Assembly: GCA_027382625.1 (NCBI GenBank)
Contig: JAJKFJ010020874.1
Location: forward strand, 62,001 to 126,000
DNA: 64,000 bases
Source: Tetmemena sp. SeJ-2015
Lineage: Eukaryota > Ciliophora > Spirotrichea > Sporadotrichida > Oxytrichidae
Direction: 5' to 3'
The notes below the pieces were generated by a model that saw only the letters and a program-made list of their open reading frames with translations, ran no database searches and was not told the origin of the DNA. Positions 24,911 to 34,745 of this stretch are shown here, one piece after another; position 1 is the first letter of the stretch; each line of letters opens with the position of its first letter. The position numbers were made by a program, and so were the translations under genes.

Positions 24911-24960
24911 ACCCCATAATATGATAAGAAAGTTAAATTAAGTGTGAATAATTAAATTCT
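24901..24960. repeat. Left terminal inverted repeat of TBE-like element
   Basis: The telomere-like part is eroded (TTTAAAAAACCCC instead of two full C4A4 units) but the internal portion ATAATATGATAAGAAAGT matches the inverted right end. It abuts the broken PP2C sequence. Confidence 0.68.
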
Positions 24961-25559
24961 TTTATATACTTATAATTATGCGAGGTCAAACGCGAATTAC
25001 TAAAAATAACTTACATGATCCATCTATCTCAGTCTTTCAATTTTGACTCTAACGGTATTGATGTAGCAACCCTGATCATAGAATATAGCCAGTTCTCACA
25101 TCAACTCCATCGCAAAAATGGGTGAGAGCGCCAACCATTTACTCTCGCATTTGAAAGTTGCTTTGCAATTGAGAAAGTTAGGAGTTGCAGCCTGTTCCTC
25201 ATTGCACTTCTAAGTTGCGTGCACATAATGTATTTGATTGATCCTATCAAACTAACTTCGCCACTAAGGCACTTCAGTTTGGACAGTAGCCGGCGAGCTC
25301 TCTCCATAGTAGGGTTTCGCTTATCTCAAAGATTTCCGTGATGTAGCAACATTATCGTTGAACGCCTATAAGTACAAACTGTGAAACTCAGGCGAAGGGT
25401 TATAGACTTCACTAAGCCATTTTATTATAATAATTTAATATATTTACACTGCTCAGGTTTGAGAGGGATAGCGTGAAGTTTGTAGTGCTGACGAGCTGTT
25501 GTTTCACACACACACCTTCATGAAGAAGAGTTCGGTAAAGAGACGATAACATAACAGTT

Positions 25560-25950
25560 ACGGTTGAAAGTATAATATAACTACAAGTGCACCTTTTTAA
25601 TCTGCAGAATCAGCGAAGCTAGGCATATAGAAGCTTATGTCTTCATCTCGCCATCATCAAGCTTGAGAGCCAGTATGTGCGTTCTTAAGAAGCTCCAGAG
25701 AAGATTCATAGACGGTGAGATCGTCATTACTGTTGACACCTCAGGTACAAAGGACAAAGGAAGCGAGAAGGCATACGCTGAGTATTGAACATCACTCCTG
25801 TTTTTTAATGTTCCATAATACTCGCAGAGTTCAACGGCATTGAGTTTTTCTGGAACTAGTTAAGGGACACTATAAGAAGTGCTGCTCTTTCACTTGATGC
25901 ATGATTAAGCTATCAATACAGAGGATTTAATTGTGAGTAGTTGTAAGAGA
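25560..25950 (+). pseudogene. Transposase-like relic (DDE C-terminal region)
   Basis: A broken plus-strand frame reads YVFISPSSSLRASMCVLKKL..., then EFNGIEFFWN, followed after a one-base shift by KGHYKKCCSFT. The FNxIExFW pattern is the end of the catalytic domain in Tc1/mariner/IS630-type transposases, and TBE transposase belongs to that group. The upstream catalytic aspartates were not identified. The assignment leans on the element's termini. Confidence 0.45.
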
Positions 25951-25999
25951 GTAGGAAGAAGAAGACAGACAAAGTTATGTGCGAGCAAGTAGCATGAAT

Positions 26000-27215
26000 T
26001 ATTTAGGAGTATTTAAAGCTTAACTTAATGATTAAGTCAATTTGCTTATCGGGGAAGATGGGTTCTTTAGAGTTCCTTTCTTCTCTTCTGTTGCAGATGG
26101 ACTAGCTTCTTCATCTTCGAACTGCCTCCGCATCATGTGCATACTCGTTCGTCCTCTAAGTTTGTATAGTGACTAGCACGTGCTCACTCGATGGTTGATA
26201 TTTTGCTTCCTGCTCTGAATACTTTGCTCTCTCCTTCATTAGCTAGAGCCAGTGCCAGTTTCTCTACACAGTTACTCTAAAACTTATAGAGAGGGTACTG
26301 CTGAAGCTGGTCAAGACCATTCTCGTGATAAACTTATTCCATTGCTTCTTTGGTCGCTTCTCTTAACTTAGAATTCTTCCTGCTGTGCATTTCTTTTCAA
26401 TGATCTCTTTTAGGTACTCTGCACGTACAGTACAAGGACGCCAAGAAGAACCTTTGTTCTGGCAACTTGTTTGAGAGTTGTTCCTTGTTAGGAAGGACTA
26501 GAGCAACACGGATTCCCACTCGCTCGTACTACATATTAGTGACTGCCATCTAGCCATACGTTGGTCTCCATATTGTCTGACTCGATTGTTTTGAGAGCCC
26601 CTTTCTAGTCCTCAGCACGATTGATCTGCACCAGAACGACGATCTCTTTGTTCCCATACACATTGTCGGACCAGGAACAACCCAACTAGATTATTAGTTT
26701 AAAGAAAAATTTAGGAAATTGAGCAGATTCTAAACTTCTTGCTATACCAATACCTGCTGATGAAGCTTTGCTCAAAGCTAAACCTGCGAGTGTTTTCTGC
26801 GCTCTCTCTCAGTAGCCTCAAATATTCGACCCGATGAACTGATCTCCTATATATATTTTACCTCCTCCCTTTGGCCCATCATAATTTTACATCATCTTTG
26901 CTTTTGAAGCTCAGTCGCTTCGAGGTGTAGTAGACCTGCCATTCCCACTGTGTCCACAGTCCCCGCCCTCCCCCCCCGCTCGCAGTCTTCTTGCTATGGC
27001 TACATATCTCAACATGCTGTCTTAACGCTACACCATCCGCGCCCATTCCGTAGATCTTACTCTCACACATCTCCCACTCTCCCCCGGCTCTCCTAGATTC
27101 TACAGAGCCTCCCTCATTCCTATGCTCTCCATCCATGTGCTTCACACGCTTGCACATGAACTCTACTAACATACTAAAACCCTTAATTGCTCTTATCTTA
27201 CTTCTAAGCATTAAA
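26000..27215. other. Interior of element, less AT-rich, unresolved
   Basis: This segment is markedly richer in G and C than the genes around it. Plus-strand frames of 60-90 codons (for example LHVQYKDAKKNLCSGN near 26415, and VLSTIDLHQNDDLFVPIHIV near 26610) and a minus-strand frame at 26879-27211 are open, but I recognise none. A run of nine C lies near 26973. Confidence 0.4.
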
Positions 27216-28539
27216 TTAAATTAAGAATTCTTTAAAAGTTATTTAGTTCCTTAAGGAATCATTCTTAATTGTACTTAATGATTTCTTCTTTTAGAGCAAC
27301 TATATACTTCCACTCAATCTTAATTACAATAACACTATTCTTAATTATTGCTTGCAGATTCTTAATTCATTAACGAGCTTAGAGTGATTTATTAATTAAG
27401 ACTTTTTAATTAAAGAATATTAAGTCTCTTATTAATGGAGAGAGCGCACCTACAGAGATGACTACAAAGTGTCATTTTAGAGCAAGAATCGAGTAGATTT
27501 CGTTTTTTCTCCAGAGATTCAGGCAAAAAATGAGATCAGAAAGCTAAAGCGAGAAGAAGCAACATTCTAAGAAGCTCAGGTTATGATATCTCGGAAAGAT
27601 GCGACTGAGTAGAATGATTCTTGAGAGAGAAACAAGATGAGAAATGAAGAAACTTAAGAAACCCATGCAGATAGCAAGACTAATGAAGCACTTTGAACAA
27701 GGACTATTTGGCAAGTGCAAGGTGTATGAGTTGTATTTTTTGCATTTAAATAAAAGTTTCTTCAAATTCAGCAATTTTATCTTTACTCCATATGAGAGCT
27801 TCTTACCTTGCTAAGTGAGGTACCTGTAGAGGTCTTCCTTGCTTCGGAACCTGTTGCTCAACTCTTGCGCTTCCACTCTTAATCGCTTAACATTCAAGTT
27901 TTCCACCATCTTGCTCGAGTACCGTTGTTCTATTTGAAAATCAAAGTTATTATTATTGATCTAGATCCGAACGAACCTAAAGTTTTTCTATTTAATAGGG
28001 AAGATCCTATAGGATGAAAAAGCTGAAAGGGGATAGAGCTAAAAACTAAGCGAATCAGTTGCAAGTTGTGAAGATGGAGCTCCTTTTTTTTTGTGGGGGC
28101 TCCTTTAAAAATTAATACTAATTTTTACTTAAAATTTAAATTTAGTGCAATCCCAAAAAGTTGCGAAACCCTTAATTAGTAGCATTTCCCAATCGCGTTG
28201 CAATGAAATTGGGTAGCAGCTTTTTTTTAAGCCTTTCGTGACCGACATTACTAACAGGGTTTTCCCAACGGAATTATTTAGAAATACTAACTGCGTTTTG
28301 AATTTTAAATTCGTAGCAAAATAAAGGCAGAATAAGAGATAAATATGGACAAAATAATAAATAAAAAAGATGAAAACATCAATAACTAAACACTTTTGCA
28401 CTTATGTTCTCGTGAGTCTCTACAACTAGGCAACGGCATACATAATAAAAGGGGCCTCTTCAAAATTTTAAAAAATTTAAAATTTAAGTTTGGAAAATCA
28501 ACCTAGCAAAGAGACAAGTACAACCTTAGCAAACCCAAG

Positions 28540-29800
28540 CTAAACTAATGTTGGGAAAACAGCAACCAAACAAGATGCTGTGTGCACAAAAGTGCAAGGG
28601 AGAGCTCTCTAAACTTGAGCTCGAGCAAGAAATCTCTGTGCTTTAAATTGTCAAGCCAAAAGTTGAGAAGTCGGTGGGCTTTTAAAACTATCGCACCTGA
28701 TGCTCCTCTTTTTCCCTGCTCCAGGATCAATGAGGAGAAGAAATTTTTTGAATGCAAGTAATGTAACGACAGTTCGAATATCCTAAAGAGCCTCAAGCGG
28801 CACACAAGGAAGTCCCCAGAAAAAAAACCAAAGATCTATAGAAGCATTAGAAAGTGGAGGGTCGCTACCCTTTGGGCCCCAACTTGTGAGCAACATTCTC
28901 TCACTCTGTTTTCCCTTTAAAGGGAAACACTTTGGAGAAGAAGCACAGGGCTGATTTCGTAATTTAGGGGTAAAGAAACTTTAAAGATTGGGTGCCCGCT
29001 AAGAGGCAAAAAACACGATACCTTGACAATTAAAATAAAGAGGAAGCAAGAGGAGAAGGGAAAAGGAAGATTGATTTTAAGAATCCAAAATTTATGTATG
29101 GTGTCATAAAGTTTCAAAACTAGCTCAAAGCCCAAAACTCCATGTTTAGAGTTGTAAATTTGGGGGAGTGTGTTCCCAAAAATTTCCCCCACCTTGCTTA
29201 TGCGAAGCGGGGGGAAAAGACACCATCATACAAGAAAAGTAGGGTTACAAGATCTTCCCTTACGAAAACCTTGTAAAAAAGGAAGAGAGAGGTCTTTAGT
29301 TCGCGAACGAACTGGGCAGGTTGAGAGAAAACGAGGGGGCAAAAAAATTTGAGCTAGTACGTTCTTCATCTTGCTGGGTTCTTATCGATCATGATTAAAA
29401 TCGCCATTTGCCTTTTCCCAAATGGGGGGGATCACACTAAAGAAAAAATTTCTCAGCACGAGGCCCCAACAAGAAATAGCTTACTGCTATTCTCACTGAC
29501 CTCGTTAAAAGGAGTGATGGAGGTTTCATGGGGGTTGGGGTTCGTGCACAGAGATCTCAACCCGAGAACATCATTTTAAAAACTTTTAACCAGTCAGAGC
29601 AACTTTCATAGACTTTAAAAAGAGTTGTAAGAAGAGAAAAAATTGGGGGAAGCATCGGTGTAGGCCCTTCCACACTTCCCCTAAAAGACAGACTTGGCTC
29701 AACGGTTCCCCGTGTAGTGGGAAAATTTTGGCTTTAAATTGCAATCATACTTTTATTTCCATATTTAAGCCCGAGGGGGTTTACTTTGTGTTTAAAAAAT
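28540..29800 (+). pseudogene. Zinc-finger/kinase-like relic (TBE 57-kDa-like)
   Basis: The frame near 28725-28830 gives FFECKQCNDSSNILKSLKRH, a C2H2-type spacing. Farther on, 29541-29570 gives LGFVHRDLNP, a protein-kinase catalytic loop, with a one-base shift before ENIILK. A gene with zinc fingers and a kinase domain is characteristic of TBE elements. Frameshifts at homopolymers break the frame repeatedly, so it is non-functional or poorly sequenced here. Confidence 0.5.
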
Positions 29801-30070
29801 GAAAATGATGCAATACAATTCGCAACAAGACATTGTAAGATAGACAAGGTAACAGAAAACCTTTTTAAAAAGTTAGTAAAAAAAAGAAAAAATCAAGCAA
29901 CCTATGAAACCAACACTTTAGTTTTCTGAGATAGAGGAAGCACTTAAAGTTATAAAATTCCCAGAGAAAATTTAGGGCCAAAACCTCAAGGCACCTTCAT
30001 GAAGTTTTTGATTGCCTGTTTAGGGGTTAAAATTTAGCATGATTTTTAAGTATTTTTAAAAAAAATTAAA

Positions 30071-30647
30071 TTAGGTGATCACAAAATAAATGTACTTTTT
30101 TTTCTCCATTCTTAAAAGAAATTTAATCAATTTTTGATAATTAATTAGATAATTATAACGAATAATGTCTGCCGCTGGTGCCAGCCTCCTCCATCTCTAA
30201 AAAAAAAACGCGATTTTACAGAGTTGGCACGGGAGGTCGACCCAGCCAGTTTGGCCACGGTGGCTCCAGCCTTGGCAGTGGCACTCAGCCGCCCCCCTCC
30301 TCAGCCCTCCAGCTTACCGACGACTCGGCTCTCTCCAATTGGGGGGGGCTCCGGACTTGGCCTCGGGGAAGTCCGAGGGACCTCACCCAAGGTCAGTAGA
30401 GAGCCGAGTCGCCCGGGAACCCCCAGGGCTGAGGAGGGGGGGGGCTGAGTGCCACTGCCAAGGCTGGAGCCACCGTGGCCAAACCGGCTGGGTCGACCTC
30501 CCGTGCCAACTCTGTAAAATCGCGTTTTTTTTTAGAGATGGAGGAGGCTGGCACCAGCGGCAGACATTATTCGTTATAATTATCTAAAATGATTGAACTT
30601 CTTTTAAGAATGGAGAAAAAAAGTACATTTATTGTGTGATCACCTAA
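30071..30647. repeat. 577-bp foldback palindrome, GC-rich core
   Basis: The left arm starts TTAGGTGATCAC and the right arm ends GTGATCACCTAA. The arms mirror each other through CTCCATTCTTAAAAG, GTCTGCCGCTGGTGCCAGCC, GGCACGGGAGGTCGACCC and CGACTCGGCTCTCT to a centre near 30360. The inner 400 bp is very GC-rich in an AT-rich window. It lies 64 bp from the right end of the TBE-like element. Confidence 0.93.
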
Positions 30648-30661
30648 TCTTAATCATCCTA

Positions 30662-30728
30662 TAATAAAGAAATTAATTACACAACTTATTTTCACTTTCT
30701 TATCATATTATGGGGTTTTGGGGTTTTG
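30662..30728. repeat. Right terminal inverted repeat of TBE-like element, G4T4 repeat
   Basis: Ends with two full G4T4 units plus G (30712-30728). The next bases are AAT, compatible with the ANT target preference reported for TBE elements, although the left flank does not show the same triplet. Confidence 0.72.
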
Positions 30729-30789
30729 AATGTCTAATGAGTAAAATATAAGTGGTTTTAATATGACTCAATGCTCTTGCTCCTACGAA

Positions 30790-30890
30790 AAATGATGCTG
30801 ATAAATAAACCTTAAAAGTTATTGATACCCTTTCAAAATATATCACAAGGGAAATCTAGAAATCAAATTAAGATAAGTAACTTTGAAATG
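30790..30890. repeat. Dispersed repeat, copy 2
   Basis: Matches about 20880-20984 over roughly 90 bp (CCTTTCAAAATATATC and CTAGAAATCAAATTAAGAT blocks). It lies just outside the transposon right end, with no coding potential seen. Confidence 0.65.
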
Positions 30891-30934
30891 AATAGAAAGT
30901 TTAAGAAATAAGTCTAGCATTGATCATCGGGGTC

Positions 30935-33135
30935 TCATCTTTTAGGGCTTTATGTATTTCGTCCAAAAATTTGTCCTAAGCCGACACAACAAGAGTTTGA
31001 TCTCGGCTAAACATATTTAAAGGAGCCCCAGTTGCCTCCGCAGTAGTTTTAAACCAACTTCTTAAAGTTCTTATCAGTTTGGTAGTCTAAAGTTATAAGT
31101 GCTTATTGATCTTGAGACTGGAGATACAGAGCATAGCTACTGAAATTATGAAGGAATTAAGAAGTGGAGATCTTCAAGAAGAAGTTATGACAGTTGATAC
31201 CGTGTGAGTGGTTGTCTTAGAAATCGCAGTTTTCAATTAGCACTCTTCCAGTTTACTCATCCGGGCTATTCTCTTGTCCTGTGATAGACCCCACTTTGAA
31301 ATTCTTGGGGCTCTTCTTGGCCATATTTGGTCGAGGTGGGAGACCCTTCTTTTAAGAGCCCTATCCTGAGTTCCCTCGCATCAATTACATCAAATCAATA
31401 AATGTATTTCCAATTGAAGAGGAGATTCCTGAGTGAAGATATGAATGCCACACTCATCATTTTCATAGAACTTAGACTCTAGAACCTTTACAGGTCCCTT
31501 CCAGAAGTCTTTAACTTATAATCCGTGTCTTTTATTCAAGAAGAACTCGCAGTCCTTTATCACAACAGGCATTGGATACTTTTTCAAAAAAAAGGCCACC
31601 TCTTAAGACAGAGAATTAGCCGGCTTTTCAAAATTCTCAAGGAATATACCACTCTCTTTATTTTCTAAGAATTAGCATCGCTCAATCAACAGACCTGTAT
31701 CTTTGACTATCAAACCATGGCCCTCTTATAAAATTGATAACGTATTTTTCTCTTCACTGTTCTTAAATCTACAATTTCTCATTACGAACTTGAACTTATT
31801 TGATTTTTAATGCACTTGAGAGAGTACCATATTCGCTCTCTGATTCTGAAAGAATTCGTTATCATTCAGCTCTAACATGTTGATCGCTAGGTCTTTTATC
31901 CTGAGACCATCTCCCTTGCTTTTGTAAATTTTGTTTCCATCTAGTTTAAATTTCAAGTTGTGAGCTGAGAAAGAGTGCAAAGATTATATCATAGTAGAAA
32001 GAGAATCTGAATTAAATTGTAGATTAGATGAGTACTGCAGCTTCTTCGCTGTAAGCTCATCTTAATAAATTAAGAATAAAGATTAAATCGCTCCATAGAT
32101 GTCGTTGTTGAGTAACTGAATTTTTCTCACTTGTTCTGTGCTGGTCGTCTCACTCAGCCACGAAATACTGATCCCACAAGCTTGCGGCTTAGAGATAGAG
32201 CAGTTTTGAATCTTAATGGATTTAGGATTGACGCAAACTATGGAATGATTTCTTGGTTCACTCATGTGGCACTTTTCAAGGTATAGGCTAAACTCAATAG
32301 ATAGTTTCCATCATTATAATTTGAGAACATTAGTTTACCATTAACACCTACTCGAGACTAGTCATAGAAATTGTAGAAGATGCATGACTTGACTAGAGCC
32401 ACTCCTTTATATTCATTAACTTCTTAAAGAGAGTCCTCATCATGCATAGCGTTTCCTTCCTCCATCATTAATCCATTTAGCCAAAAGCCAACTTCCTCCA
32501 AGAAATATTCTTTCACATCCATGCTGCCGTGGTGGCTGTGATTATGACTCAGTAACCTCATATTGCTGTTTCTGCCATTCCTGGTGCTTCCCACATTTTG
32601 AGGTTGAGCGTGATCATTGCTCGAGCCTTCATTCTACTTCAGTTAAGACTACCTATGGTTGGGTATATCCTCCAGACTATCATTGTTAGTACCCTTGTTT
32701 CTGCTAGAGTCAGTCTACTAGTTATTCTTTTCAGGCTTTTCTCCTGCCACATTTTCTTTCTTCATTGACCTCAAATAGCAATCTCTTACTTCAATATCAT
32801 AATGAAGACAATAATTAAGTGAGTAGGTATGCTAATTTATTGTTTCAAGTGTGGAGTTATTCTCAATGAGGATGAGTGGGAGGAGTAGCTTGCGCGTAAT
32901 CTAATCTATGCGAAAGTACTGGAGACATATCTCAGAGTAAGAGAGCTTACCGTCGTGGAAGTAAGCGACTTTCTATTGATATTCCTTAATTCGCTCCACT
33001 ACCTTCTACTGGTCTATTTTAAAGATCAGAGATACCTCGCTTATGCAGCTCTTAATCTAAATAATGGTTTAAATCATAGAATGAAAATAAATCTGGCTTG
33101 TGTTTGGTAAAGTTGAGCTATTTGCATTTTCTTTG
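30935..33135 (-). CDS. Right-handed beta-helix protein, C-terminal half of a scrambled gene
   Basis: Carries repeating short strands with Asn ladders typical of the parallel beta-helix fold: YDIEVRDCYL, KIQNCSISKPQACGIS, KFVMRNCRFKNSEE, GLLIERCQFLENKESGIFLE, VVIKDCEFFLNKRHGLQVKD, VLESKFYENDECGIHIF and VLIENCDFQDNHSHGIN. It ends ...GRNTQSPKR at TGA complement 30935-30937. No start codon lies at its beginning. The sequence opens at a 13-bp pointer (33123-33135, reverse complement of CAAAGAAAATGCA) that also ends the plus-strand half at 36576-36588. Joining the two at that pointer keeps one frame. Internal interruptions (about 31100-31440, 32000-32050, 32270-32300) include unresolved IESs. Confidence 0.75.
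33123..33135 (-). other. Scrambling pointer, 3' partner of 36576-36588
   Basis: TGCATTTTCTTTG on plus, the reverse complement of the 13-bp pointer at 36576-36588. Joining across it reads ...REYLKENA then NSSTLPNTSQ and continues open into the beta-helix coils. Confidence 0.8.
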
Positions 33136-33487
33136 TAAAAATAATAATCTATAATGTTCCAGATGAATGAATGCCAATTTTTTAATACTAAGTTGATTAG
33201 TATTTTTTTAATTTATTATCTGTGGACAGTTTATTGATCCAGCGTGTTTGCTTTTATATTCTAAAATTAGGGTGGGCTGCTTTAGTAATAAAATACCTTC
33301 GCAGTTATTCTAAAAAAGAGAGTTGATTTAGAATAATTATCCACGCAAATTATGGACGCTAACTAGAGCAAATATTGTTGCATTAATTTATTTCCACTCA
33401 TCTAGTTTGTTTGTGAGCAACTTATCACACTAAATTCAGTAAAACAGACAGATCTTCTCGCAGTCGCCGCAGACTCTAGCATACAAG

Positions 33488-34709
33488 ATGAACAATCCAA
33501 ACTCCAACTCGAATAGAAATTTCTTTTAGCTTTTCAGTTTTTAGTTGTGAACTCCAAAAATCAAGAGAGAAAGAATCAGATGATGGCAAGTGTACAACAC
33601 AACTCATCCAAAATGATTGGAGGGAGGGAGTCTGCAATGAGCTTCTAGTCAAACATGATTGCAGGCTACTAAGTTATTGCAGCTGTAGCTGAAACTAAAA
33701 GAGAAAACCAACAGTACAACAGCAAAATCAATCCCAAGCTAACAACCAGAGCAAAGCCAACAAAAGAATATTCTATCTCAGTTTTATTAAGAAATGCTGA
33801 CTTGGATAATTAGAGTGTAAATCAATCCAGAAATGGTGCGTTGTAGCTAGCAATAGGCACTCAACCTTTGCTTTTTTATTAACCTGTTAAAGGTCCAGAG
33901 GGTTTATTAACTCCTTAAAAGTCAGAGAAGAAGCCGTATGTATCGAGACACTCAGATGCTAGCTTGGATCAACAAAGGGTCTTTAACTTTGGTAAGAATA
34001 CTAATCGTTCTCAAAACATGGACACCGACCTGAACTTTGGAATAGCTCAGAATCACCTTCCTGTCTCTGGTTCTGGTGTGGAAATTCCCTCAAGTCATCC
34101 TTAGTATTAGAATACTCGCTCTCTGTTTTTATTTAGAAGGTTCATAAGATCTAAACTGCAGGCATCAACAATCTTCATCCCCTTTTAAAAGTGATAATAT
34201 TGAATCTTGTGGACTAGCCCAAAACTTCAGCTATTTATTTAGTAAAATTTACTTTGGAGGTGGGAGTCCATCAAATAGAATACCCAAGTTCACAAGAGCT
34301 CACTCAAAGAACCAGACAGGAGCGCCAATTACAGGATACAATCACCAGAACTCGAATTTCTTAATGGCCAACTAGAATGACAGTTTACAGATGAGTAATG
34401 AGAAACAGACTTTGTAACAGTAAAACTCAAACCCCTAATTTATATCAAATTCTCGCCAAAGGAATCCCTCTTATGCTTCTATCTAAACTATCAAAGCCAA
34501 TTTAACCAGGGCCTAAATCTAAAATTGGTATTTAGTTTAGCAATCTCAAGAGAGTGTGTTTCATTAATTCTCGAAGGGAGGGGGGTTTTTTGAAATCCCC
34601 CTTTAACCCTTAAAAAACTTAAAAAAAAAAAAACCTTCACCCCAAATTTTCCAGGCAAAAAAAATTTTTTTTAAAATTTGGGGCCAAAATTTTTTGGTTT
34701 TTTGGAAAG

Positions 34710-34745
<36 letters not shown>

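Larger units (their letters stand above)
20985..24930. repeat. Segmental duplication, decayed copy
   Basis: This block holds, in order, a conserved flank (20985-21420), an aspartyl protease gene on minus, and PP2C on plus. It matches 37560-41000 in the same order and orientation, with clearly diverged sequence. Exact shared anchors include ACTATCCGTGAGGG in the flank and many stretches of the protease. The PP2C here is broken, while the one in the other copy is intact. Confidence 0.85.
24901..30728. mobile_element. TBE-like transposon relic with telomere-repeat termini
   Basis: TBE elements of Oxytricha are germline-limited Tc1/mariner-type transposons whose inverted ends carry a 17-bp C4A4 repeat. 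Here the right end (30712-30728) is GGGGTTTTGGGGTTTTG. Its reverse complement continues ATAATATGATAAGAAAGT, which also occurs at the left end after a degenerate ACCCC run (24908-24934). The inverted match extends about 50 bp with changes. Inside, the plus strand has a transposase-like tail (EFNGIEFFWN near 25833, the C-terminal catalytic region of DDE enzymes) and a zinc-finger plus kinase-like relic at 28540-29800, as expected of the TBE 57-kDa gene. All frames are broken. Length is about 5.8 kb against about 4.1 kb for TBE; a palindrome and other insertions account for part of this. Confidence 0.66.

Noticed and set aside
26879..27211. Minus-strand ORF of 110 codons as a gene
   Set aside because: It is compositionally odd (Gly/Arg-rich from a C-rich run), lies inside the degraded element and has no recognisable domain.
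30178..30587. Three overlapping ORFs in the GC-rich palindrome
   Set aside because: They are Pro/Gly/Ser-rich translations of a palindrome and mirror each other; no protein constraint is evident.
30712..30728. G4T4 repeat as a genuine chromosome end (telomere)
   Set aside because: Sequence continues normally on both sides and the inner flank matches the inverted left terminus at 24908-24934, so a transposon end explains it better.
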